DNA of 5,221 nt from assembly GCA_045647745.1 (NCBI GenBank), contig JAZRMQ010000056.1:1-5221 (forward strand), in the 5' to 3' direction. The stretch is from HGM04593 sp045647745 (GTDB lineage: Bacteria; Bacteroidota; Bacteroidia; Bacteroidales; Bacteroidaceae). The position numbers were made by a program, and so were the translations under genes. Of this stretch, positions 1-5,221 are shown in pieces. The notes under the pieces are model-generated. The model was not told the origin of the DNA, did not search any database, and was given only the letters and a program-made list of their open reading frames with translations. Every line of letters begins with the position of its first letter. The first letter of the stretch is position 1.

Positions 1-225
1 GGCTACGTGCTTGTGAAGGACGTTGATGAGAAATATGGCAAAAACCGTGCGGTGGCTTTTTATAACCCGACCGATGCGGCGATAAATATGAGTATCGACT
101 TTTCACAGGTTGACCTTGCCGGCGAGGTGGCTGTGCGCGACCTCTTTGAAAAGAGAAATTTGGGCATTTATGAGGGCTCGTATACAGTAACAATTCCTGC
201 GCACGGAACAAGAATATATAAACTG
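1..225 (+). other. GH27 C-terminal beta-sandwich domain (partial enzyme)
   Basis: The first 75 codons read like the all-beta domain that follows the catalytic barrel in GH27 alpha-galactosidases. The recognisable run is a lysine/aspartate strand (LVKDVDEKYG), RAVAFYNPTDAA, then VRDLFEKRNLGIYEGSYT and a closing PAHGTRIYKL. In the family this strand order with V-R-D-L and P-x-H-G marks the end of the enzyme. The catalytic aspartates would sit upstream of the window, so activity cannot be judged here. GH36 or another clan-D enzyme is the less likely alternative. Confidence 0.75.
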
Positions 226-3200
226 ACTGCTCAGCAGCGCCTTGAACGTTCGCTTTATGAGGCCGAGACTGCTTGGCTCACAGAGTATCAGGAGTTGAAA
301 AACAATGAGGTTTATGGCACTGCTGTCTACTCCGAGAAGAGTTTTTGTTCGGGCGGTGTGGCTGCTTGTTGGTTAGGTAACAGAGATAGCAATGATTTGC
401 AGTGGCGCAACGTTTATAGCAAAGAGGGTGGCAATTATACTCTGCGTATATATTTTGTAACCGGAGAGACTCGAACAATGAAATTGAGTGTTAATGGTGG
501 CGAGCCTGTGGCTAATATCGGCAGCTCAGGTGGTTGGGGCACGGTAGGTTACACCGAGTTTGATGCGACTCTCAACAAGGGCGAGAATGTCGTTCGTCTT
601 TTTAACGAGAGTGGCAATATGCCCGATATTGACAAGATGGAGCTTATAAGCAAGAACGTTGCTGTGGACAACAATTATCCGATAGTGGTTGATAAAAATC
701 AAAATTATACTCACGGCAGCCGTCGCTTGAATACAATCTCTCTTGGCGCGCAGACACTGCAACTGCCTACTCCTTTGAAGGTATACAGCAAAATTAATGA
801 TGCCTGTTTCAGCGCGAAGGCCGGCGAGGTTCTTACTCCAACTTTTGGCTTTACCGGTGAATGGATGCACGGTTTTGTATATATTGACTATGGCAGGGAT
901 GGCGCTTTTGATGCGGCGCTGAATGCTGATGGTTCACTCCCTGCCGGCAGTGATGCTGTTGCATTCTCTTATGCCGAGCCGACTCCGGGTTCGGGTAATG
1001 GTTACAACAGTAAGGGAACTGTTGTGTCAAATGCTAATGTTCTTAACCCACCGGCATTTACATTGCCTGCCGACCTTGCCCCCGGCTTTTATCTTATGCG
1101 CTATAAAGTCGATTGGGCCTCTATCGACCCTGCCGGTCGTGCCGAGGATGGCAATGGAATTATAAAGAATGGCGGTGCTATCTGCGATGTGCGATTGAAT
1201 GTGCATAAAGATAACGGCACGCTTGAGGTTGTTGCCCAGAATGGAGCATTGCTTGCCGTTGATGGCTCGCCGTTGCCTTCGGTAGTGCCTTATGGCAAAT
1301 CTTTATCGGTAAAGGTCGCTCCTGCTAATGGCTATTGCCTTGATTATATTACTGTGTTGCACGGCCATAATCTTACAGGCGAAAGGGCAATCTGTGGCGT
1401 TGAACAATATGGCGAATTGTCACTGCCTGCATATATGTTAGAGGGCGATATTCTTACAATTCCGGCAGAATATGTCGATGGTGATGTAAAAATAACTGCA
1501 AACTTTGTGCAGTCGCAGGGTGGTGACAGCGGTGACGGGTACGCTCTCTCTTTCGATAAGAGCGAGAAGGTGGCGGTTGCTCATAATATTACTCTTGGCG
1601 TTAATAGCGCCCTGTTCGAGATAACCGGCGACGCTGCTTATTATGATTTTACTTCGTCTCCAGTGCTTCTCGCGGGTACAAGAAACCTTTTGCTGGATAT
1701 TGCCGGTGCGGCAGGCAAGGATGCCTATCTTTATATTGACCTTAGCAACGATGGACGCTTTGCTGTAATGCTTGACGCTGATGGGCTCCCGGCACTCTCC
1801 AGCGAGTTGGTGGCGTTCTCTTGCCACGATGGAAAAGATAGTGACGGCAATGCTGCCAATAGCGGGGAGGCATTGCTTCCTATACTCCGATTGAATAAGG
1901 TGTTGCCCGATGGCGTTTATCGTGCTCGTCTGAAATTGGATAATGCCAACCTTGCCCCCGGTGGCTCAGAGGCTCTTGTTGCTGAGAATGGTGTGGTAGT
2001 AGATTTCTTGCTTAATCTTGTCAGTGGTAATAAATCATTGACTATTAATACAATCAATGGTAGTGTTGATGGCGAAAATTACACAGCGTTGCCAATGGTG
2101 GTAACTCCCGGCAATGGCTTTACTGCGGTGCTCCGTGGTGCTCCCGGTTATCTCTGTAATGAGCTTGTTGTTCGTCACGGTCATAACATTGGTGGCGAGC
2201 AGATGATTAATGGCAATGTTCAGTGGTGTGAGACTATTCTTCCTGTTGTTGATGGCAAGGCTGTGCTTGGTAATGAGCTTGTTGATGGCGATGTTATGCT
2301 GTTTGCGGAGTTTGTGCCCGGTGACAGCTGCGAGTGGGAACTTGTCTTTAGTGATGAGTTCAACGCTGCCGATTTCTCACAACCCGTTGATGAAAAGTGG
2401 ATGCGTTGCCAGCGTTATGGTGCCACTTGGAACCGTTGGCTGAGCGATAGTAAGGAGGTTATCTATCTTCAGGGTGGCGATCTTGTAGCTCGTGCTATTC
2501 CTAATCCCGATACAACAAGCGACCCTGTGCCGATGATTACCGGTGGAATAAAGAGCAACAAACGTTTTGGCTTTACATACGGCTACGTTGAGGCACGTAT
2601 AAAGTCTAATCCGTGGAAAGGTAACTTCCCGGCCTTTTGGATGATGCCCGAGGACCAGAGTGCCGGTTGGCCCGACTGTGGCGAGATTGACATTTGGGAG
2701 ACAATCGACTCTCAGGAGCGCTCTTGGCACACAGTTCACAGTAACTGGACTTACGACCTTCATAACACTAGTAACCCTCAATCGAGCTTTAATGTCGCAA
2801 CTTCTCACGACCGTTACCACACCTACGGCTTAAAGTGGGATGCAACCTCTTTGGTTTGGTACGTTGATGGAAAAGAGGTTTTCCGCTACACAAAGTCGGC
2901 AAACGAGTCGCATCTTTCTCAGGGACAGTGGCCATTTGATAAGCACTTCCATCTTATTCTCAATCAAAGTGTTGGTAACAATGCTTGGGCTGCCGATGCC
3001 GACGTTACTCACACCTATGAGACTCGTTTCGATTGGGTGCGTGTCTATCAGACTGCCGGAATGGAGAATACAAACGGGACCGTGGGTGTCGTGTCGGTTG
3101 TTGACGATGTTTGCGCCAATGTTCAGCCCATTGCCGGTGGAGTGATGGTGGTTGTTGATTCTCCCCGTTACGTTGCTGTGTATGATGTTGCAGGGCGCAA

Positions 3201-3291
3201 AATTGCCGAGGCTTTTGTGAATGATGCTTATAGCTTTGCGCTGCCTTGCGGTGTATATTTGGTCGAAAATGTAAAGGTTGTTGTTAAGTAA
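1..3291 (+). CDS. Multidomain secreted glycoside hydrolase, GH27 C-terminal part + CBM + tandem modules + GH16 + sorting domain (5' truncated)
   Basis: The frame is open from base 1 (GGC TAC before the GTG at 7), so the true start lies upstream; TAA is at 3289-3291. Residues are numbered from the codon at 7. Residues 1-73 match the C-terminal beta-sandwich of GH27 enzymes (RAVAFYNPTD, VRDLFEKRNLG, IPAHGTRIYKL). Residues 81-214 resemble CBM6/CBM35 (opening LYEAE, closing MPDIDKMELI). Residues 237-502 and 521-771 are two diverged copies of one module. Residues 776-1015 are a complete GH16 domain with EIDIWE at 893-898. Residues 1026-1094 resemble a type IX secretion sorting domain. By family knowledge GH27 removes terminal alpha-galactosyl (or beta-L-arabinopyranosyl) units and GH16 cuts beta-glucans or beta-galactans internally, so a two-step attack on one extracellular glycan is inferred. 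The substrate cannot be read from sequence. No clear terminator follows, and the next gene has its own promoter. The GH27 catalytic part is assumed, not seen. Confidence 0.9.
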   Translation, partial: GYVLVKDVDEKYGKNRAVAFYNPTDAAINMSIDFSQVDLAGEVAVRDLFEKRNLGIYEGSYTVTIPAHGTRIYKLTAQQRLERSLYEAETAWLTEYQELKNNEVYGTAVYSEKSFCSGGVAACWLGNRDSNDLQWRNVYSKEGGNYTLRIYFVTGETRTMKLSVNGGEPVANIGSSGGWGTVGYTEFDATLNKGENVVRLFNESGNMPDIDKMELISKNVAVDNNYPIVVDKNQNYTHGSRRLNTISLGAQTLQLPTPLKVYSKINDACFSAKAGEVLTPTFGFTGEWMHGFVYIDYGRDGAFDAALNADGSLPAGSDAVAFSYAEPTPGSGNGYNSKGTVVSNANVLNPPAFTLPADLAPGFYLMRYKVDWASIDPAGRAEDGNGIIKNGGAICDVRLNVHKDNGTLEVVAQNGALLAVDGSPLPSVVPYGKSLSVKVAPANGYCLDYITVLHGHNLTGERAICGVEQYGELSLPAYMLEGDILTIPAEYVDGDVKITANFVQSQGGDSGDGYALSFDKSEKVAVAHNITLGVNSALFEITGDAAYYDFTSSPVLLAGTRNLLLDIAGAAGKDAYLYIDLSNDGRFAVMLDADGLPALSSELVAFSCHDGKDSDGNAANSGEALLPILRLNKVLPDGVYRARLKLDNANLAPGGSEALVAENGVVVDFLLNLVSGNKSLTINTINGSVDGENYTALPMVVTPGNGFTAVLRGAPGYLCNELVVRHGHNIGGEQMINGNVQWCETILPVVDGKAVLGNELVDGDVMLFAEFVPGDSCEWELVFSDEFNAADFSQPVDEKWMRCQRYGATWNRWLSDSKEVIYLQGGDLVARAIPNPDTTSDPVPMITGGIKSNKRFGFTYGYVEARIKSNPWKGNFPAFWMMPEDQSAGWPDCGEIDIWETIDSQERSWHTVHSNWTYDLHNTSNPQSSFNVATSHDRYHTYGLKWDATSLVWYVDGKEVFRYTKSANESHLSQGQWPFDKHFHLILNQSVGNNAWAADADVTHTYETRFDWVRVYQTAGMENTNGTVGVVSVVDDVCANVQPIAGGVMVVVDSPRYVAVYDVAGRKIAEAFVNDAYSFALPCGVYLVENVKVVVK
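247..648 (+). other. CBM6/CBM35-like carbohydrate-binding domain
   Basis: Residues 81-214 start with RSLYEAETAWL, the typical entry strand of CBM6/CBM35 folds. They continue with an aromatic-rich stretch (WLGNRDSNDLQWRNVY), a strand pair ending in LRIYFVTGETRTMKLSVNG, and close with NVVRLFNESGNMPDIDKMEL, which matches the terminal strand of such domains. Bacteroidetes GH27 proteins often carry a domain of this kind right after their beta-sandwich, so it probably belongs to the GH27 half. The ligand is unknown. A short linker (residues 215-236) separates it from the repeats. Confidence 0.65.
715..1512 (+). repeat. Tandem protein module, copy 1 (residues 237-502)
   Basis: This is the first copy of a module of about 250-265 residues that has two parts. 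The first part (about 237-400) has an acidic loop FVYIDYGRDGAFD (290-302) followed by LNADG (305-309), then GFYLMRYKVDW (360-370). The spacing of D294, D298 and D308 resembles calcium-binding GEVED-like domains. The second part (about 405-502) has VAPANGYCLDYITV, then HGHN at 452-455, GER, and ends in VDGDVKITANFV. It aligns with copy 2 at an offset of 272-284 residues. I do not recognise a proven function; a spacer or glycan-binding role is inferred. Confidence 0.75.
1567..2319 (+). repeat. Tandem protein module, copy 2 (residues 521-771)
   Basis: This copy keeps the same landmarks as copy 1. NITLG (527-531) matches TISLG (243-247); YLYIDLSNDGRF (574-585) matches the acidic loop; LDADG (589-593) matches LNADG; GVYRARLKLD (636-645) matches GFYLMRYKVD; and HGHN (724-727) with GEQ and a VQW follows in the second part. 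It ends in VDGDVMLFAEFV, nearly the same closing strand as copy 1. The copies differ widely elsewhere, so the duplication is old. It lies directly before the GH16 domain with only a few linker residues (PGDSC). Confidence 0.75.
2332..3051 (+). other. GH16 catalytic domain (endo-beta-glycanase, laminarinase/lichenase-like superfamily)
   Basis: Residues 776-1015 form a full-length GH16 jelly roll. It opens with WELVFSDEFN, the usual first strand. GGIKSNKRFGFTYGYVEARI (846-865) is the conserved strand before the active site, and PAFWMMP (875-881) follows. The motif EIDIWE at 893-898 (DNA 2683-2700) supplies nucleophile E893, helper D895 and acid/base E898, in the bulged form used by GH16_3-type enzymes. 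HTVHSNW (908-914), WPFDKHFHLILNQSVG (975-990) and FDWVRVYQ (1008-1015) complete the fold. Known substrates of such enzymes include laminarin, mixed-linkage glucan, galactans and mucin poly-LacNAc; which applies is not decided by the sequence. Confidence 0.93.
3082..3288 (+). other. C-terminal sorting domain, type IX secretion-like
   Basis: The last ~69 residues form a small beta domain: GGVMVVVDSP, then YVAVYDVAGRKIAEA (1055-1069), then ALPCGVYLVENVKVVVK at the very end. The pattern of VYDxxGRxI followed by a GVYLV strand and a terminal basic VVVK is characteristic of type A sorting domains that direct cargo through the Bacteroidetes type IX secretion system, after which the domain is cleaved and the protein is often anchored to surface lipopolysaccharide. 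If correct, the enzyme is displayed on the surface or released. The usual proline-rich opening (YPNP) is not evident, which lowers certainty. Confidence 0.6.
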
Positions 3292-3454
3292 TAGCCCCCT
3301 TGTGTCGCCGACTTTTTTGATATTTTAAATTTTAGTAACGAATAATGAGCTTTTTATGGTTGTATTTTCTACCAAAAAGCACTATCTTTGCAAAAATTTT
3401 TAATAATGGCGTTCAGTAGGCGCTGATTTGTCGGTTCGGGAAATAACCACAAGA
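3292..3454. other. Intergenic region between the hydrolase gene and bamD
   Basis: This 163-base AT-rich gap holds the bamD promoter and leader. I see no convincing intrinsic terminator for the upstream gene: T runs occur near 3312-3317 and 3350-3355, but no stable GC stem stands before them. A six-codon frame (ATG at 3406 to TGA at 3426) exists but has no supporting evidence as a gene. Confidence 0.6.
3360..3390 (+). promoter_or_regulatory. Bacteroidetes-type promoter of the bamD operon
   Basis: TATCTTTG at 3383-3390 is an exact match to the Bacteroidetes -7 consensus TAnnTTTG. A TTG at 3360-3362 lies 20 bases upstream, fitting the -33 element. Transcription would start a few bases after 3390, giving a leader of about 55-60 bases before the ATG at 3455. 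It is the only such pair seen ahead of the three-gene operon. Confidence 0.75.
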
Positions 3455-4270
3455 ATGAGAAGACTATTATACATACTTCTATTGGCTGTTGTCGCCTTGA
3501 CATCTTGTAGCACATACAACAAGGTGTACAAGACCAACGACTACGATTATAGATACGAGACAGCAAAGGCATATTATCTTGAGGGTAAGTATGTCAATGC
3601 TGCTGAGTTGCTTGAGTCGATGGTGACAATGCTAAAGGGTGGTGACAAAGCCGAGGAGTCGCTTGTGTTGCTTGCAAGGTGCTACTACGAGTCGAAGGAC
3701 TACGAGACTGCATCGCAATATTTCAAAGTGCACTATTCAAACTACCCTCGCGGAGAGTATGCCGAGTACACTCGTTTCTACTCGGGTAAATCTCTGTTTA
3801 TGGACACTCCCGAGCCCGAGCTTGACCAAACAAACACATACACAGCCATTAATGAGTTGCAGCTGTTTATGGAGTATTATCCACACAGCGCATACAACAG
3901 CGAGGCGCAGGAGATGATAATGAAGATGCACGATGTTCTTGCAAAAAAGATATATCTCTCGGCAAAGCTATACTACGACCTTGGTGATTTGGCCTACATT
4001 GGCAACAACTATCAGGCAAGCATTGTCACTGCGCAAAATGCATTGAAGGATTATCCCTATACAAATCTTCGCGAGGAGTTGTCAATTTTGATACTCAGAG
4101 CAAAATACCAGATGGCTCACAAAAGTATCGAGGCTAAAAAGTTGGAACGCTATCGTAATACCATCGACGAGTATTATGCGTTCAAGACCGAATTTCCCGA
4201 TAGCAAGTATATGAAAGAGGCCGATAAATTTTATAAAGAGGCGATACAATTTGTCAAAATAAAAGAATAA
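3455..4270 (+). CDS. bamD: Outer membrane protein assembly factor BamD (TPR lipoprotein)
   Basis: BamD is a periplasm-facing outer-membrane lipoprotein that works with BamA to insert beta-barrel proteins. The ATG at 3455 gives 271 residues, a normal length, and a classic lipoprotein signal: MRRLLYILLLAVVALTSC with the lipidated cysteine at residue 18. A longer reading from TTG at 3428 would add nine residues and spoil this short n-region, so ATG is preferred. The mature protein opens with KVYKTNDYDYRYETAKAYY (23-41), where BamD-type TPR helices start. TPR-like helix pairs follow, marked by YETASQYFKVHYSNYPRGEYAE (83-104), AINELQLFMEYYPHSAY (131-147), YQASIVTAQNALKDYPYTN (186-204) and YYAFKTEFPDSKY (240-252), each with the family's aromatic-proline turn. 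It is the first gene of an operon with rpoZ 21 bases downstream, a pairing common in Bacteroidetes. The start has no Shine-Dalgarno sequence, as is usual in this phylum. Confidence 0.93.
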   Translation: MRRLLYILLLAVVALTSCSTYNKVYKTNDYDYRYETAKAYYLEGKYVNAAELLESMVTMLKGGDKAEESLVLLARCYYESKDYETASQYFKVHYSNYPRGEYAEYTRFYSGKSLFMDTPEPELDQTNTYTAINELQLFMEYYPHSAYNSEAQEMIMKMHDVLAKKIYLSAKLYYDLGDLAYIGNNYQASIVTAQNALKDYPYTNLREELSILILRAKYQMAHKSIEAKKLERYRNTIDEYYAFKTEFPDSKYMKEADKFYKEAIQFVKIKE

Positions 4271-4291
4271 CAATATAATAATTGAAATAAA

Positions 4292-4630
4292 ATGGATTAC
4301 AAGAAAACAAATGCTCCAACAAACACTGTCACACGTGATATGGCAGATTTTGTAAATGAAACAGGTAATGTTTATGAGTCAGTTGCAATCATTGGCAAAC
4401 GTTCAAACCAGATTGCAGCCGAGATGAAAGAGGAGTTGCTCAAGAAACTTAATGAGTTCTCATCGTCAACAGATAATCTTGAGGAGCAGTTCGAGAACCA
4501 CGAGCAGATAGAGATTTCTCGCTATTTTGAGAGATTGCCAAAGCCTACACTTATTGCAGCGCAGGAATTTCTTGAGGATAAAATTTACTTCCGCGATCCT
4601 TCAAAAGAGGTAGACAGCGAGGAGGCTTAA
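4292..4630 (+). CDS. rpoZ: DNA-directed RNA polymerase omega subunit (Rpb6-like, Bacteroidetes form)
   Basis: The 112-residue product matches the small Bacteroidetes protein annotated as RNA polymerase subunit omega / Rpb6 family. It opens with MDYKKTNAPTNTVTRDM, a strongly conserved start in Bacteroidales. NVYESVAIIGKRSNQIAAEM (26-45) follows and corresponds to the omega/Rpb6 core helix that clamps the beta-prime C-terminal region. EQIEISRYFERLPKPTLIA (71-89) is the second conserved block, and the tail is acidic (EVDSEEA). Omega helps fold and assemble RNA polymerase in the cytoplasm. The gene is 21 bases after bamD and 19 bases before the next gene, with no promoter pair seen in either gap, so cotranscription is inferred. 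The spacer before the start is AT-only apart from one C and one G, with no Shine-Dalgarno motif. Confidence 0.9.
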   Translation: MDYKKTNAPTNTVTRDMADFVNETGNVYESVAIIGKRSNQIAAEMKEELLKKLNEFSSSTDNLEEQFENHEQIEISRYFERLPKPTLIAAQEFLEDKIYFRDPSKEVDSEEA

Positions 4631-4649
4631 TATAAACACCTTTTTTGAT

Positions 4650-5117
4650 ATGAAATTCCGTTTCTATCAATTGATGTATGTGGCATCGCTTGTGCTAACA
4701 GTGCTTGCTCTTCTTGCTCCGGTAGTGAGTTTCAGCGAGCCTGATGGTGCGGTGGCGCAGATGTCAAATTTTAAATACACCGCATCAGATGGCGAGGTAT
4801 CAAGGTCGGTCATCGCGCTCGGAATAGTGCTTATATTTACTGCAGTTGTTAATCTCTTTGGCTTAATTGTTTCGTTGTATAATAACTTTGAACTGCAAAA
4901 GAGAACAACTATATTGACAATGTTGCTGTTTGCCGGTTATTACATTCTTTTCTTTGTGTATACCTTAGTGCTTTCCGGTGGCACATCTATTGCAGTGGAA
5001 GTTCCAATGCTCTATCCGTTCATTGCTTTGACTTTGAATTTGATAGCCTTTCTTCTGCTACGTCGTTGCGAGGCTAAGATAATTTCTAAAGCACTCGGCT
5101 TCCGTCTGAGAGACTAA
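4650..5117 (+). CDS. DUF4293-like four-helix membrane protein
   Basis: The product has 155 residues and four hydrophobic segments at about 8-28, 53-76, 86-109 and 117-137, so it is an integral, probably inner-membrane, protein. Between helices 1 and 2 lies a ~24-residue loop (about 29-52), likely extracytoplasmic. The C-terminus is basic and ends in RCEAKIISKALGFRLRD, which resembles the family's closing pattern of a charged helix ending in RLR. Length, four helices, this tail and its place right after rpoZ fit the Bacteroidetes-specific DUF4293 family, whose function is unknown to me. The N-terminus (MKFRFYQLMYVASLVLT) is only loosely like the usual one, so the assignment rests partly on context. 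It is the last gene before the terminator. Confidence 0.72.
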   Translation: MKFRFYQLMYVASLVLTVLALLAPVVSFSEPDGAVAQMSNFKYTASDGEVSRSVIALGIVLIFTAVVNLFGLIVSLYNNFELQKRTTILTMLLFAGYYILFFVYTLVLSGGTSIAVEVPMLYPFIALTLNLIAFLLLRRCEAKIISKALGFRLRD

Positions 5118-5133
5118 AAAGTTATATTCAAAT

Positions 5134-5175
5134 AAAAAACTTCGCAACCAAAAGGTTGCGGGGTTTTTTTTTTTT
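5134..5175 (+). terminator. Strong intrinsic terminator of the bamD-rpoZ operon
   Basis: CGCAACC (5143-5149) pairs perfectly with GGTTGCG (5154-5160) around an AAAA loop. The stem extends outward through two G-U pairs, one C-G pair and six A-U pairs to about 16 bp (5134-5149 with 5154-5169). Twelve T follow at 5164-5175. It starts 16 bases after the last stop codon. The A run on the left arm means it could also work on the minus strand. Confidence 0.92.
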
Positions 5176-5181
5176 CTGTTT

Positions 5182-5221
5182 GGTTCTCAATAAAACCCGG
5201 GGTCCTCAACGAAAAAAAAAA
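5182..5221 (+). repeat. Short imperfect direct repeat and terminal poly-A at the window edge
   Basis: GGTTCTCAATAAAA (5182-5195) recurs as GGTCCTCAACGAAA (5201-5214), with 11 of 14 bases the same and starts 19 bases apart. CCCGGG (5196-5201) lies between them. Ten A end the window (5212-5221). No gene is visible here. Confidence 0.5.

Noticed and set aside
526..870. Minus-strand open frame of 114 residues opposite the CBM region
   Set aside because: It overlaps a clear domain on the plus strand and has no promoter or family resemblance.
886..936. Dockerin-like calcium loop in the first repeat (D-x-x-x-D-G)
   Set aside because: Only one acidic loop is present per module and the surrounding strands are not the paired helices of a dockerin; it fits a beta-domain loop better.
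1438..1827. Minus-strand open frame of 129 residues inside the hydrolase gene
   Set aside because: It lies fully inside the strongly supported repeat modules, shows no recognisable domain and looks like an antisense shadow.
715..2319. Recent DNA-level tandem repeat or assembly duplication
   Set aside because: The two copies match in protein motifs but are widely different at the DNA level, so this is an old duplication, not an artefact.
2377..2820. Minus-strand open frame of 147 residues opposite the GH16 domain
   Set aside because: The plus strand here encodes an intact GH16 active site; the antisense product has no recognisable family features.
3292..3360. Possible terminator after the hydrolase gene
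   Set aside because: There are T-rich stretches but no GC-rich stem ahead of them, so an intrinsic terminator cannot be supported.
3406..3426. Six-codon leader frame (ATG to TGA) ahead of bamD
   Set aside because: Too short to support without expression or conservation data; it has no ribosome binding motif and its codons carry no attenuation-like pattern.
3428..3454. TTG at 3428 as the start of bamD, giving a 280-residue protein
   Set aside because: It would put nine extra residues ahead of a textbook lipoprotein signal; the ATG at 3455 gives a signal peptide of normal length with cysteine at position 18.

Overview
The window looks like a piece of a Bacteroidales (phylum Bacteroidota) genome, most likely from a gut or host-associated carbohydrate degrader. 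Four things point there: a Bacteroidetes-type promoter (TTG, 20 bases, TATCTTTG) before bamD; no Shine-Dalgarno motif before any of the starts; a Bacteroidetes-form RNA polymerase omega protein directly after bamD; and a giant multidomain glycoside hydrolase ending in what looks like a type IX secretion sorting domain. I cannot assign a genus. Both ends look like contig edges: the first gene is cut at base 1 and the last base closes a run of ten A.

Bases 1-3291 are the 3' part of one very large secreted enzyme gene (1096 codons visible, N-terminus missing). Its modules in order are: the C-terminal beta-sandwich of a GH27 alpha-galactosidase-type enzyme (the catalytic barrel would lie upstream of the window); a CBM6/CBM35-like carbohydrate-binding domain; two tandem copies of a ~250-residue module I can describe but not name with certainty; a complete GH16 endo-glycanase domain with an intact catalytic motif EIDIWE; and a C-terminal sorting domain. 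A GH27 exo-enzyme fused to a GH16 endo-enzyme through duplicated beta-modules is the most unusual object here.

Bases 3292-3454 are intergenic and carry a good Bacteroidetes promoter. Bases 3455-5117 are a compact three-gene operon on the same strand: bamD (outer-membrane assembly lipoprotein), rpoZ (omega/Rpb6-like RNA polymerase subunit) and a four-helix membrane protein resembling the DUF4293 family, with gaps of 21 and 19 bases. A strong intrinsic terminator (about 5134-5175) closes the operon. The remaining ~45 bases hold a short imperfect direct repeat and a poly-A run.

The two halves are functionally separate: an accessory glycan-degrading exoenzyme, and a housekeeping operon that happens to follow it. 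The one plausible link is general: secreted enzymes with C-terminal sorting domains need an outer membrane whose beta-barrels are built by the Bam complex. No CRISPR array, tRNA, rRNA or insertion sequence is visible.
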